Below are positions 1-12,640 of a DNA stretch of 64,000 nucleotides, in pieces (positions within the stretch are counted from its first letter, which is position 1; each line of letters begins with the position of its first letter). Location: NCBI GenBank assembly GCA_963920665.1, contig OY987273.1:994501-1058500 (forward strand). The letters run 5' to 3'. Both the position numbers and the translations under genes were made by a program. The DNA is from Straminergon stramineum. Taxonomy: Eukaryota > Streptophyta > Bryopsida > Hypnales > Calliergonaceae. A model generated the notes under the pieces. The model was not told the DNA's origin and searched no databases. It was given only the letters and a program-made list of their open reading frames with translations.

Positions 1-35
1 AAAAAGCGCCTACGTTGGCTTCTCGGTTGGCCTTC

Positions 36-1109
36 CTAGCTCGTTGTTGGATCCAAATCCTTGGCATATCTCTTGATGTCATCTGCTTGAACTTCCCTCA
101 TACTACCGTAGGGATAGCCGTTTGTGTCTAATGTGACGGGCTTCTTCCCCTCCACCTTGCCAAGGCCCTTATGCAACACCTTCAATGCTTGTTCCTCCTC
201 ATTACTACTTTTGTTGTTGTCTTTATGGCTACTATCATCGACATTGCGGTATATGACAACATGGTGCGTTATAAGTTGTTGATATGTCTTTGTGATACCC
301 ACATATTGCATTAACGCTCACCATGTAATAGAATAAGGCCTCACACCAACATTGCGTGTTCCTTGTGATATTGTTATGGACACAAAAGGGACTCAAAAGG
401 ATCTATATCTCTATATACATGTGGATCTATTGGTGAACATGAATATCATTCTATAGACGTTCTAGAAAACATGGTCGCATGTTGGAAAACACATGGCAAG
501 TAAGCAAAGGAGAAGGGGCGCTATAAGCTTTTTTGGCACTATAGAATGTGTGTGCTCACATGATAGATCAATAGAGTAGAGGCAAAGATGACCAATTATA
601 TGCACATGCGTATGGCTTTTCAAAGGAAAGGAGTGACGTCATAAGAGACATTAGTCAAATACATTAAAACAACAAGAGTGATGTTATTGTAGATTGGCTA
701 AAGGTTCACACTACATTGATGTCTTTATAGATTAGTTGTAAATGAACTACAAAATTCTAAAAAGCTAGTAGAAGGGACCTTGCAATAGATGCACAAAAAT
801 AATGGAAGTTGAAGCAAACCTACTATCTTTTTGGTTGTTGTCTCAGTGTTTATTGTAGACAAGGGACTGTGCCTCCTCAGAAGACGAATATGATTGGACG
901 TCAACCACTTTGTGCATCTTTGGTGGAGGCGTAGGTGAACATGATTTCGCCTTTCCCTTCAGAATGCACATGTCTTGGTTGTACTTATATTGATGCTCAC
1001 TAGCACACATATGAACCTCTTGTTGCCTGCGCACATTGTAGTCGTCCTCAGTAGTTGTACGTATATGAGATAGTTTCATTTTCTCCATTTTGGCACAAAT
1101 TGTAGGCAT
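36..1109 (-). pseudogene. Possible gene remnant, family unknown
   Basis: Two stretches read like protein in the same minus-strand register: 843-1109, with a Ser/Pro-rich part (residues SPTPPPKMHKVV), and 36-311, with a charged Asn/Glu/Lys-rich part followed by VTLDTNGYPYGSM. After the stop near position 36 the same frame still reads sensibly to the left edge (EGQPRSQRRRF), so the 3' part probably lies outside the window. The 530 bases between the two pieces do not read as protein and could be an intron. I recognise no domain. The alternative is that these are chance open frames. Confidence 0.25.
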
Positions 1110-1528
1110 CTTGAAGTGTGAAATGAGCCACTTGACAAATATCTCTCCTTTTTCCTATGTCCATCACCATAAAACAATGCATCAGTGCAACAAAAATTCT
1201 AGTTCAAGGACATATCATATTCAAGACCCAATAGAAGGGATTGTAGTCTAGCATTATGTCTATGCACATCATTGCCAATTAATGGATGTAGCATGGACCC
1301 CAAACTATGGCCCCCAAATTGTTGGTCTAAGCATGAAAGAACCACCATGAGATTGTATAACTTGCATTGTTTCCCTTCAGCTTTGTCCGCGATGGTACTC
1401 AGTAGGTACCTCACCTTAAAAGACACATTCGAGACACTTTGTAGCATTAATGCAAAAGTGGAGCACACCTCAATGGGTAAATAATAAAGAAGTTGGTTGA
1501 CAATTGAACGATGTATATAATACCCACT

Positions 1529-2367
1529 GACGAGAAGGTGCTACTGATAATGAAGGACTACTGCGGATTTGTATGTCTATGTTGTATAATTCAATGGATG
1601 CACCTTTAGCACTATGAATCTTTTGTTTACACTATTATGCTCTAAGAAATCGACTACAAGGCCAAAGACCATCTATGGAGTGCTGTGAACAACGAACTAC
1701 AGACACAATATGAAAGACATGATGAAACTCATGCTGACTAGTTGAACATGTCTTACATGGTTATATAGGAGCATTCAAACTATGTTGCATGCCCCTACTA
1801 TGCAAGCATCAATGACATTAGTGAGAATGAAAGCCCACGCAATAGGTAGTTCAGTTCATGGACCATGGTCATTGTAAGTCCTATTTGTGCTAATGCCTAC
1901 TGGCCCTACTATAGCGTATCTAAGACCATGACATTGAAAGCCTTCATTCCGGGAGTACATAGACCCCTTCAACCGCGTCTCATACCACAGCGGAAAGGAA
2001 AAACAGCGGCACTGTCAACCATCGCTACTACAAATGCGATTATTCAACCTATTCACCATGCATTTAGTGTGCATGATACATCACTGTGCATTGACAAGAG
2101 GGTGAGTGTGTTAGAGTTTAGGTTTCACCTTATTGTGTTGTAGAATGTACTGTATCATTGTAGGTGTCAGCTTTGGAACTACGGACCTCTTGGACTCTTG
2201 TTGTACATGGAAGAGCTTGCTTTATCGACAACCATCCACAAGTGTGGATGAATCCTTCGACACCATCACTCGTGCTATAGCTATAGTGCTTGCAATGTAG
2301 TTCAAAAAGATGGTGAAGATGCAAAATGCTAACTTTGTGACTGCAACGTTTGCAAGTGTATGGTCAG
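1529..2367 (+). pseudogene. Two-exon gene remnant of unknown family
   Basis: One plus-strand frame runs from about 1529 to 2101 with a few in-frame stops (mostly TAG, one TAA) but otherwise plausible protein, for example the acidic and aromatic stretch QTQYERHDETHAD and later LKAFIPGVHRPLQPR. At 2102 a GTGAGT donor follows a complete codon. A 62-nt intron ends in TAG at 2163, and exon 2 continues in the same phase (VSALELRTSWTLVVHGRAC). One indel near 2250 shifts the frame to a stretch ending ATFASVWSGEYS, just before a second GTGAAT donor at 2368, so further exons may have existed. I recognise no domain. It is clearly not functional as it stands. Confidence 0.45.
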
Positions 2368-5300
2368 GTGAATATTCTCTACAAGTCGAAACCCTAGAAT
2401 GCTTATGATATGACTTATGTACTTCCATGTTGTCCCATTGGTAAGAATGTATAGAGATAGCTTTTTTGCAAGTGAGGGTTGCAACTAGTCTTCAACATTA
2501 GTGCAACTTTTTTGTGTACCAAGCTCATATTATATAGTAGGGAGACATGTGTTCATTCGTTGTTGGGAGCAATAGATTTTGGCATTGTATATTTTCTTGT
2601 CATATAGGATGTTTTCTATGATGTCTTTGTAGATACATCTATATTTCATAGGATGTCATTATGCCAACAATGATGTTGCCCTTTGCATCAAAATAAGTGT
2701 CATTGTCATTGTCACCTATAAGAGGTCTAATACACTATGAATGTAAAGGACCAAGAATAGAATGTTGCCTAACTAAAAGCCACTCACTAGGATTAGAGTT
2801 CTCATCCTAAACCCTATAACGATTAATATGTCGGAAGTGTACGTACGTAAATTCCGATGTGCAAAGTATGGTCTTTATTCTTGTACATATTCTATCAATA
2901 CAGACTAATGTTTTATTACTTAGTTGTTCTAGTGTTGTTCCATTATTTTTGCCCTTTGTTGTAGATGGACTACCAATAGTCAAATTAAGAGTTTTCCTTC
3001 CTTGAATGTAGAGGTCATTCAAGTAGATATGCATGTATTGGTGACATAGACAAATTTGTTTCTTTGGACGTTATGGAGGCATTCGTTCTGATACAATTGT
3101 TCTATGATATGTTTGTTCAAAAGGTAGACTATGCTTTCACTTTTGCACATGTAAGAATTTATTGGAAATGTCTACTTCAAAACATGGAAGCTATTCAATT
3201 TGTACCGGATGACACTAGATGTTGTTGAGAGTGTGACGAATTTCATCTTAGATAGTGGTTATTTTCAATCAACATAAAATAGTATAGGACTTGTGTATGT
3301 GCTAAAGTTCTCCATAGCATAGTAACAATGACTGAAATTAGTGCTGAACATGAAATGGTTCGTAATTTTGTACAGATCATAGTTGATTGAAATAGTTAGA
3401 TAGTATTTGACATTCTAGAAAAGTGGTTGGCATTAAGCAGCATGACATTGATTTGTTGCCCATGATTTTTTTTAAACAGTGACGACCATCATTAGCTTTC
3501 GTGGGATATGGTAAGGGAGTTGTATTTCAAAAGCTATTTGATGAAGGTGTGAATCAAAGGAATTTCATGTGTAGCTAGTTCTTTGAATTAGTTTAATACT
3601 CTTCTTCATTATAAGTAGTGGAATAGCATGATGCTTCTGCTATGGCTAAATTGCCAATTCAATTATGGTCGTCATCAAGTCCTAAGCAATGCAATTTTCA
3701 TTTCTAGTATTTGCAGATGGTATGTGAAATGCTAGGGGCTAGTTTTAGGAGACTTTAGTGTATCCATTGCTATACATATTCAATGTGATAGAATGATATA
3801 TGCAAGCTGTGAATATGTTGACATATTGTCTATCACTACGGAATGCATGTAGTATGTGTGGTAGTATTTGCAAGTCTAGAAAGAAGAAGATGCTAATATT
3901 CAATGGCACACTTCCTTGAGAAGTTGTAGAACTATGTGATTCTTTGTCTTAAGTCATTTTGTGAACATGGCAAATGTTAAAATCATATATTAACACGATA
4001 GTACTGTGGATGGCTAGCCAACATATGGTACTTTAGGTCTCTGAGTTCAGAAGACCAAGGTTTTGCACAATTGTAGTTGACTCATGTAGTAACAATGAAA
4101 AGTACTTTGAATGTAAACATTGAAGATGTTAGTGCAACTTCCTTTTTCAAGAGTTGTAAAAATGCAAATTGAAGGTTTTAATGTTTATGTGTGCCTCCCA
4201 ATGGTTGTGTGGTGGAATTGTGCTATTGCTTGTACCTATTTTTTATGCATGTGCATTTTAGGAATTCAAGAGTTTGTTTTTTCATTTACACCATATAGAA
4301 AAGTTTTGTGCACTTTAGGATTTCCCATTTAAAGTGTACACTGAGGGCATGCACCATCCTTATCACTTCCTTGTGGATAATATTTGTGCTCTTATTGATT
4401 TTATTGTTGCATTGTAGCGTGCATGAGATATACATAGAAGAGTATTTGTCAATAATAAGAGTAGTCTTTCTAGATTTTTAGGACACATTGTTTAGTGTAG
4501 GTGTAGGGAAACAAATTTGAATATAGCTAATGTAGATGACCTAGCCTTTTTTTCAGAGTCAAATGAATTTAAGTGCTTGAGAAGTCCAATTCGAGTAGTG
4601 AATCGATTATCTCTAGACATGTGTAGGTCTTATTCATTCTCAGAAATGTTGGTACTCTTATGATAGTGTAAAATTGTGTCATCTTTGTATCTTATACATT
4701 CGATAATAGGTTTAGTCTTGAAGTGAGGTTTTTTTTTTGTTGAATAGAAGGAAGTATGTTGTTGCACTTATATATAGGAGATGGTGTTCTACATACTAAT
4801 AGTAGTCATTTTGATTGCCATTATTTTCTTCTTTTGTGGCCCAAATGATATTATAGCGTGTGTCATGATGCAAAATTCATGTCAGAATTTGAATGATTTC
4901 TATTTTTTAGTACTCGTGGTATATTTTGGTATAAGATGATAGTATTAAATGTACATTATGCATGCATACGTGGATGCATATATGTCACGATTTTGAATTT
5001 TTTTGTTCATGATAAGGGATTTCAAAAAGGGAGCAAGGATTTCAGCTATAGTGTGACAGGAGTAGTGCTTTTCCTTCTTTATTGTAATCAAGAGAAAGTA
5101 TTGCCTCAAGTTCACTAGGTAAGATACATAATGTGTTGTGCAGGAATATTACACCCGATATTTGGGTGCCCAAATTTGTAGAGTATGGAGGGGTGAAAGA
5201 ATTAATAAGCACATGAGTGTTTCTTTTTCTCTAATCACCTTTGTCATCAATATATAGAAAAAGTTGTCCACCGCATGCACTTCCTTGAAAACAACTTGAT

Positions 5301-5650
5301 GCATTCAATCTTAGAACTGCTTCACTTTTAGGTTTGTTGTAAGCATTGTCTAGTGATACAATGCTGGTACATAACAATGGAATTTCTAATGATGAGTCCA
5401 CAAGATCATATGACTCTTCAAGGTTGTTTTGTTGAACCTACTTTGGGATTTGGGTGTCGAGTTGTTCATCTAATGTCATATGTCATATAAAATGAATGTC
5501 CCATATACGAGACAAATTTGACAAAGATGGAATTAGGGTTTTAAATTTTTGGTCCGGGCAGCCAAAAATTTCATCTTACATAGCAAGTTGTCAAAAATGA
5601 CATGGAAAGCCTCTACCACGTCACCACGAGCAACTGTGGGTGGGGTGTGT
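2368..5650. other. AT-rich stretch without a recognisable gene
   Basis: Short open frames occur on both strands (for example 4120-4332 and 4936-5118), but they are hydrophobic, isolated and lack flanking continuation, so they look like chance. Further exons of the 1.5-2.4 kb gene could be hidden here, but I could not find any. Confidence 0.4.
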
Positions 5651-5659
5651 GTGGGTAAG

Positions 5660-5790
5660 GTGGGGTGACCGCAAGTCCCAAAATTAGGGCAATTGCGAGT
5701 CCAAACCAAAGGCAATTGTGAATTTTAGGGCGACTACGAGTGTAGAGGTGACTACTGGTCTAAGGAAAAGGGTGATCTTGGGTGTAGCCC
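5660..5790. repeat. GGCGAC-unit repeat island 1
   Basis: Six consecutive degenerate units of 17 to 24 bp share the form G(G)CGAC/GCAATT followed by GCGAGTCC-like sequence, for example GGTGACCGCAAGTCC, GGCAATTGCGAGTCC and GGGCGACTACGAGTG. The island is GC-richer than its surroundings. The same kind of unit recurs at 18.24-18.60, 53.68-54.07, 57.29-57.62 and 61.6-62.25 kb. Confidence 0.5.
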
Positions 5791-6637
5791 TTACACAACG
5801 CCAAGGAATTTTTTTGTTCAATAGATGATAGAGAACTTCTTATGTAGGACAAAAGTGCAATTGTCCATCCTAGAAAATTTGGGCCAAAAAGAGAGATCTT
5901 ATTTAGTCCTCTGACTGGAAATGAGTATTTTTTGGGGGGTTTAAAGTACATCATGTCATACAATTCCATAAGGGATGATTTTTGCATTCACTAGTCTATT
6001 TGTAAAAAGTTAGGAACAACCTCGTGTGCTATTGCAATTACAAACATGGATATAACGACCATTTCAATATAGCTTACAATGTAAGATCCTTCAATTTCCA
6101 TGTGCATTGCATTCTCCTAAGCCAAGATTTAACTACTTCACATTTTGTGGTCATTCATTCATTCATAAGAGCCTCCGAGTTCTACATTTTTTTATTACAT
6201 ACGTTGGGGAATTTCTAATTCTATTTCTCTACTCCTATTGAACTACAAAAGCCAATATCAAAATTTGATAGAATAATTACTACAAAAATAGATATAAAAA
6301 CAAGAAAAAAGTAAGGGTAATTAGTATTATTGTAATTATAAGTTCTACACACTAGTAGAGCAATGACCCCAACTTACAAAGGAACTTCTACTTCAACTAT
6401 ACTTTCATGAACTTTGTTAAGATCTCCACCTCCACACTTGTGAAAGTCCACACTCAAGACAATGAACATTACTTTGTACTTCTAACACTACCATGCCTTC
6501 ATGTTGAACTAGATACTATACAATACTCATCTATATGCTATTTGCCTATGAACTTAAGCTAGAAAACTTCAACACACTAAAATTATGCGAAAGCATTACA
6601 TTACCACTTTACTAACTCTCAATCTATATTTATAAAG

Positions 6638-7418
6638 TTACGGTAAAAATATATAATCATTGGGCACCTCATCAACGTCAGGGTTAGAATCATCATCCGA
6701 TTCATCCTCCCTTTCACTATCACTATAGTTGTCGTTCTTGTCGTCCTCCCTTGGTACTCATTCATTTTGCACTTCATGTTCTACCTTTGAGTTTACATTC
6801 TGCACTTTAGTATCCACAATGGTGTCGCCCTAGTTTGCACCAATCGTTTAGTCAACGTCAATGCATATGTTATTCCATCAATGTTGGATATAGGGTGTCG
6901 TCTGCCTCTATTAGATTGCTCAATGTTTCAAGTGGAATTCCCTTCACCCATGATGAATCTTTAGACAACATGGTTTTGACATATGTGATTTCTTTGTAGC
7001 CTCTCCTACGTCTTCCTAAATCACTTTTTTTGTCTGCCTGTGCCTTCACGTACAAACAAGGATGATTCTCTAGGGCTAGAAATTGAGGAAGGTTGAGTGG
7101 GTTGTGGGGTAGAGCGATGGACTTTATTATCAACCATCCTAAGAGGACTATCATGCAAGGGTGGCCTAGTCAAATAGGTTGGTATGACCTCGTCACCTTA
7201 GCATTGTTTGTGTTTCCTCCTCCACTCAAGGGCACAACACAATTCCAGTTCATAACAACTTGTAAGGGCAAATTTGAATCATATTCCAGATTTTATGTTC
7301 TTAAGAGGCTCCGTAATGGAGAAAGTGGACCGCTTGTATGTACAATGTCTTCGGCGTGTGTTGCCTCCTCTTGCCTTTCACTTACTTCAACAAGTCGAGT
7401 AGCGCTCCATAGGTTCAT
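6638..7418 (-). pseudogene. Gene remnant with acidic C-terminal tail, family unknown
   Basis: An ATG at 7418 opens a frame (MNLWSATRLVEVSERQEEA) that runs to about 6870 with only two in-frame stops (TAA and TGA). It includes a basic patch (GRRRRGYKE) and a possible cysteine-containing segment near GGGNTNNAKVTRSYQP. After a frame change near 6850 the reading continues as a strongly acidic tail (about 6640-6810, ending near SNPDVDEVPND) to a TAA at 6638-6640. Size is about 260 residues. A GGGNT... segment followed by an acidic tail could fit the N-terminal part of a transposase, but no zinc-finger spacing is clear. It lies just 3' of the older hAT copy on the same strand. Confidence 0.4.
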
Positions 7419-7597
7419 TACCCTTGTAGAACCCTAATCTAGAACAACTACACTAAATAATGAAATTAGGTTGCTTTAACAATTAGGTTGCCTTATCCCA
7501 AGAAAGTTACTTTACAAGTCATCAAAGTTAACAAAAACTTCTATATATATTTCCATTTGTACACATGAAGGTTCATGAGTCCCAATTACAACAATAT

Positions 7598-9849
7598 CTA
7601 ATTCAAAAGTAGTGTATTCTTGTAAAATAATGGTAAATATTTATATAGTATCAAATGTTGAGAAATTAGTGAGGGGCAACCTAATTTCACTATTTTGTAT
7701 AGAGATCTTGCTTCCTTGACTCTTGTTGGCATTGGATTATTTATGCCATCATTGTGGTTGTTAGGAGTACTTGCCCTTGTTGGCAATGAATTTATTGGAG
7801 GAAGTACATCCCTATTCCAAGCAGAGACATATGGTTGCGGGGGCCTTCGTGGTCTACGTTGGACCTCCTCTTCATCAGAATAGTACCCACCATTGTTAGT
7901 TGTATATGTATTTCCATAATTACACCTCCGTAGGGGATTGTCTTTTCTACAAATCAATCCTGCCCACACATTTCCACATAGGTGCTCTTCTACCTATCTA
8001 AGGTTCTCCTCAACTTGATTGTGTCTTATTGCATTGTAATCCAAGGATCTTGTAGATAATGGCTCTTCAATCTCTTCGGATGTATTTCCATCTACAAGGA
8101 ACTTTTCGTAGAACATTGCAAGATTGTGTCCACGTTTCTTATGTTCAAATTTGTTGTTGTTCTAGATATACACCAACACTTCCATCTTGGATGTGGTTAG
8201 GTGGTTTCGCACTTTATTGTGTACAAACTAATACATGCTCCAATTCTTGTTCTTTCACATGATGATGTTGAGCACATCACAGATAGAAATCTCATTGCAA
8301 TTTTCGAGAGAACATTGGCACCTACATGATTCCACCACTAATGAGGCATTAGTATACACTATGTAACATTAGGAGCCTCTTCTAAGGGTTCAAAAGGGCA
8401 TGTCTTCTCTTCAAATTGCGTGAGCTCCTATAGTGCCTCCATGTAAAACAATCCTAATGACTCATTCATTTATCAAAGGACCCGATTTAAGGCTCATTTG
8501 ACAAAGCCGTCCTTATAAAGGGTTTCTCCATCAATCAAAAAAGGGTTTAAGAGTGCCCCCGCATAGTATAGGTCTTTGAGCATCAATTTTTCAACGAGCC
8601 TTGAATTGCTTCTCAAGCCTCATCGCAGTTTCGTTGCTAAGAAAAAAAGGTTCCTATCTCAAGTTCTACACATGCTCTTGACGAGTCTTCATAACCAACC
8701 AAGCCTTACGCATTGCTGGAGCTTTCCCATCAAACACTCAGAGAGCAATAAAGACGGGCTCCACCATGTGCAAAACATTATCACACTCCACCCAAAAGGA
8801 TTCCAAATGAATGTCCACCCGCTTTGTATGGACTTGCATTCTGAATATATCTCCATCTTGGCGATGTTCCAAACTAGCCTAAAATCGCACATATGTCTCA
8901 TCCATTATCACTTATACCAATGCAAACTTGCACTCCAACACACATGATATCATAAGGAAGTTCACTATGAAGTGTGTTTTAGAAGGCATTCACAATGCCT
9001 TGTTTTGTGAGTACTTATGGAAGAGAGCTAATGTGTGATGGTACCTCTTGATGTACTTTACAATATGCGAAAAATGTAGTACTACTTTCTTCACCTTGCC
9101 GTCCTTTGCCCAGTATTCCAAAAGCAAGTCCAAAATGTATACTACACATCCTTGCTTATACATGTGAGGATATTTTCCTTGTAATGCCTTCAAAGTCTCC
9201 ATCATTATAGTGGCATTGTCCTTACATAGTTGGACAATGTTTTTTGGGCCAATCTCTTTTTATGTATTGCGCCATCATATTCGTTGTGTACGCAATGTCC
9301 TTCTTCTCCCCCGTAGTGTCCACCGATCCAAGAAACACATCCCCTGTAGGACACATGAGCATTACATTCAATAATGGACGGCTAGTAGTATCAAAGCAAC
9401 CATCCGAACATATAGTCACTCTGTAAAATTCAATAGTGTTTTGTCTGCTCAGTGACCATTTTTGAAACACTTTCCTTCTTTGGCTCTATCATTCTTGTAC
9501 ACAAAGCAATGTATGAGGGCGGTTGGTATTGTAGTCTTGATGTCGCTGTCTATTTCACTGCTTTCACAAAGGTAGGGTGACGCACAACATTGAACGCGAT
9601 GCTGGCCTCATAAAAGAAGGAAGTCCACATGCTATCCAACTTCGCTCTCATGATACTTTGTAATGCCTCATCCATGTTAGTTTGCCTAGAAATGGAAGGT
9701 ATATTCCTCCTTCTCTTGTTTGTTTGAGGAATGGAATCTACTGAATCTATAGTAGGAAACATTGGTTTATTTGTAGCACTAGGCTCCTCTGACCTCTCCC
9801 TACCTATGAGCAAGGTTGTCTCAAACGTAAGTTCGTAGCCAAATCGCAT
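7598..9849 (-). pseudogene. hAT-family transposase, old decayed copy
   Basis: Reading from 9849 downward, the fragments match the order of the better copy at 12.6-16.0 kb. First comes an N-terminal linker rich in Ser/Arg. Then a DUF659-type block (9222-9470, with DGCFDTTSRPLLNVMLM and GSVDTTGEKKDIAYT), then the segment with YPHMYKQGCVVYILDLLLEYW (8990-9205). The middle helical part follows (about 8.35-8.95 kb, several frames, many stops). Last is the C-terminal dimerisation block at about 8.10-8.27 kb, where CER then NWS and HNKVRNHL can be read across a small indel. A Pro/Arg-rich tail runs to 7598. No N-terminal BED finger is visible. The many stops and indels make it older than the second copy. 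Confidence 0.75.
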
Positions 9850-9925
9850 CTAAAAATTGGACATCTGGTTTGAGCAGACGTTGCCTAGTCGTTGTCTAAG
9901 GGGTGGATGAGTCAACGGGCTGAAG
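9834..9925. repeat. 5' border segment of hAT copy 1, repeated at 11.87 kb
   Basis: This segment resembles 11,872-11,990 on the same strand: both carry AAATCG, then GGAC-A-CC/TGG, then TTGCCTA-TC followed by GGGGTGGATG. Read on the minus strand, both copies have a pyrimidine-rich tract ending in TTTTTAG or TTTTCAG, so the border may be a splice acceptor in front of the transposase exon. Confidence 0.45.
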
Positions 9926-11871
9926 TAGTTGTGAGTGTTTTAATCTCTACCCTTCGAATTAAAACATGCATGCAAGTTCTAATGGCTTGTTAAATCAATT
10001 TCCTTAGGGTGTTTTTGATCTAAGTTCAATTTGCGCCTTCCAAACAATGGACACTTTGTTTTTTAATATCCAAATTAAACTCAAATCATGTAAATCCTAA
10101 ACTTTTAAACTATGGTTAACTAAATCAAATACCTAATCAAAAGATAAATTCAAACTAAAATCAGTATATCCTAACTTGTAGAATGTAATTTGCCCTTTCC
10201 AGAATGATAAAGCAAGTGAAATTCTGACTTCCCTAGTAAAAGAAATGAATGGATGAAATATTGATCCCTAAACTACATCACAACCTTCATCCACGAATTA
10301 TAAATAGTAAATTAATCTAAATAATTTCAAATTTTAGGGTTCAGTTATTAATTGTGTTAATTATCTACTTCTAAAGCTAAACCTAATTTTGACCAATTAA
10401 TCAAAGAATTTCATCCAAATGAAGATCAAACTTCATCCAACTTTATCTCACTTAAAATTAAAGTATTTTTTAAATAAAAAGAGGTTTTGGAATCTTTAAA
10501 AGATTCCCTAATTGATTCCTAATTTAAATGATTCCTTAAAGATTCTTTAGAAATTCTTTTGAATTATCTTCTAATCTAACGTAAATTAAACTTTCTATTT
10601 TGAAATTATTATTTTTAGGGTTTTATATTTTTTTAAATGAAAAATCAGAAATTACCATCCCAACAAGGTAAGTTACTAAAAACTAAATTCCTAATGGAAA
10701 AGATATTAATGAATGAAATTGGTTTTAAAAGTCTGACGAATTAAATTTCATTCATCAATGATTCTTAGTTTAACGAATAATTCTAATTAATTTTAAATTT
10801 TAAATTCTCCCAAGATTCTAAGGTTACTTTATTTGATTATTTTGGATGGAAATATTAATTTTTCATCCAAATTTCAAATAAGATTTATCTAATTGTAATT
10901 GGTTAAATTTTGGATTATTTTCTAAATTAAAATCTAATTGGAATTTTTAAATTGTTAACTTTCTTCTCTAATTTTTCCTAAAGTTTTCAACGGTTTATTC
11001 TATCAAGTGAAATTTTTAATCAAATGGAAATTTAAAAAGAAGAATATGAAGAATTTTAACATACCTTTCCCATGAATTGGTCGATCGTACTATCCTCGAG
11101 GATCATGAGGTGTATGGTTTTGTAGTAACCCACTCTTTCCTACTCCTTTCTTACTAATCCATCACGTCATTTGAAATTAATTCTTTGTCAATGTTGTATT
11201 TCAATTTCAATTTTTCTTTTCCTATTAATTGTTATGGGATTTTACTAATTTTGTTTGTATTTAAAACAATTCCTAATTAATTAGAAATTATTTTAATACC
11301 TCAAAACCTTTTAAATCCACTAAATCAAATCAAATCAAATCAAATAGAACATTCTAATTAGTAATTATTGTATAAATTTCCTAATTATTTTGGAAGTATT
11401 AGTTGGCCTTTTGTTTTATCTTCTTGAATTATTAGGCCTAATAAAACAAAATCCCACTACAATCCAAAGTTCCTATATTCCCTCTAGAATCTATTAAATA
11501 ACTAACAAATAAAGGATTAAAGAATCAAGGAATGAAATTCAATAGTAGGATTCTTTTTTAAATAATTTTTAATTCTAAAATTCTTCACGTGCGGGGACTC
11601 CTTCATATTCTATTCTCTCTTAGTCTTCTCTCTCCTTAATTCCTTCTCATTTTGTTTAGAGCTTGTCAGAAGTTGTGAGTGGACTTAGTTAAGAGAGAAT
11701 GAATGAGAAAAGACAAGTTTTAGTTTAGTTTTAGTTTTTAAAACTCAAAAATTGGTGGTGTGGCCAGCAACAGCCAACCAAGAGTTGATTTTGTAATTAA
11801 AGACTTGTAATTCAAAAGTTTCATTGCCTCAATGATTGTCCCTTTGCAGGGTTGTCCTAGACATACGTCCA
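9926..11871. other. Very AT-rich intergenic stretch
   Basis: This stretch is dominated by AATTTTAAATT-type words with no plausible coding frame. It contains a short run of AAATC pentamers near 11,320-11,345. Nothing else is recognisable. Confidence 0.6.
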
Positions 11872-11990
11872 TGGCTAAATCGTGTCTGAAAATCGGACAA
11901 CCGGATGGTCGGACACCCAGTTTCAACGGACGCGGGCGACGCAGTCGAACATTGCCTAATCATCGTCCGGGGGGTGGATGGGCGCATGGG
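11872..11990. repeat. GC-rich segment related to the hAT copy 1 border
   Basis: It is GC-rich (CGGACGCGGGCGACGCAG) and similar to 9,834-9,925, but longer in the middle. It sits on the 3' side of hAT copy 2. It may be the leftover 5' end of a further deleted hAT copy. Confidence 0.45.
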
Positions 11991-12030
11991 GTGAGTGCAT
12001 TTTGGGGGGGTTAGGCAAAGGTGATGCCTA

Positions 12031-12290
12031 ATTGCCTGGAAAAAAAATGGGCAGCTTCAAGCGTGTAGAGAAAAAAAAGGAAGTAAATGTGTTAAAAATG
12101 CCATGAAGTATTGTAGTCAACACATACAAAAATTGCATATTGGAAATTTTGTACTCAATGTTGGCCTCCTTTGATACAAGTATGCAAGCTCCCAAATTGA
12201 AGGAGCTAAAAAACTTAGAACCTCATTGAAAGAAAGGCCATATAACCATTGGTCCAAAAAAAAACACAAGGTGAGTGTGACATACTGACA
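12031..12290. repeat. Dispersed repeat shared with 54.10-54.38 kb
   Basis: Both segments start with a TGCC run, then ATGGG(C/T)AGCTTCAAG, GTAAATGTGTTAAA, CATACAAA, TTGGCCTC and GAAAGAAAGGCCA(T/C)AT in the same order and direction. This copy lies 3' of hAT copy 2 and the other lies 3' of the kinase remnant. It could be a shared 3' terminal or untranslated region. Confidence 0.55.
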
Positions 12291-12640
12291 TTGGAAAATT
12301 TAAGTTTTGTTGCAAGGTTAGTTACTAATTTTATAGAGTTCTATTGTTGTAGAAATTATCTTGTTCAATTTATTTAAAATTCATAACAAAAAATCACATA
12401 ATGAATTGAATGAAAATTTCTTGAATGTTGTTCAAAAAACAAAAGATTTTCTTGAATGTCACTTAGAACAAAAACTAGACAAGTACCTTAAGTAAAGGAA
12501 CTGGATAGTGTCATATATTTCTTCAAGATAAATTGAACAACTTGTACTACTAACATTTCCTAGCTCAATATCTCTCTAAATCAAAAGAATTTGAGCACCT
12601 ATAAATGGCCTAGGTGCAAGCCTCTTCTAAGATGAAATTC

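Noticed and set aside
6352..6375. CACTAGTAGAGCAATGACC, resembling a CACTA-type terminus
   Set aside because: No matching inverted end with a 3-bp duplication was found nearby, so a single end is not enough to call an element.
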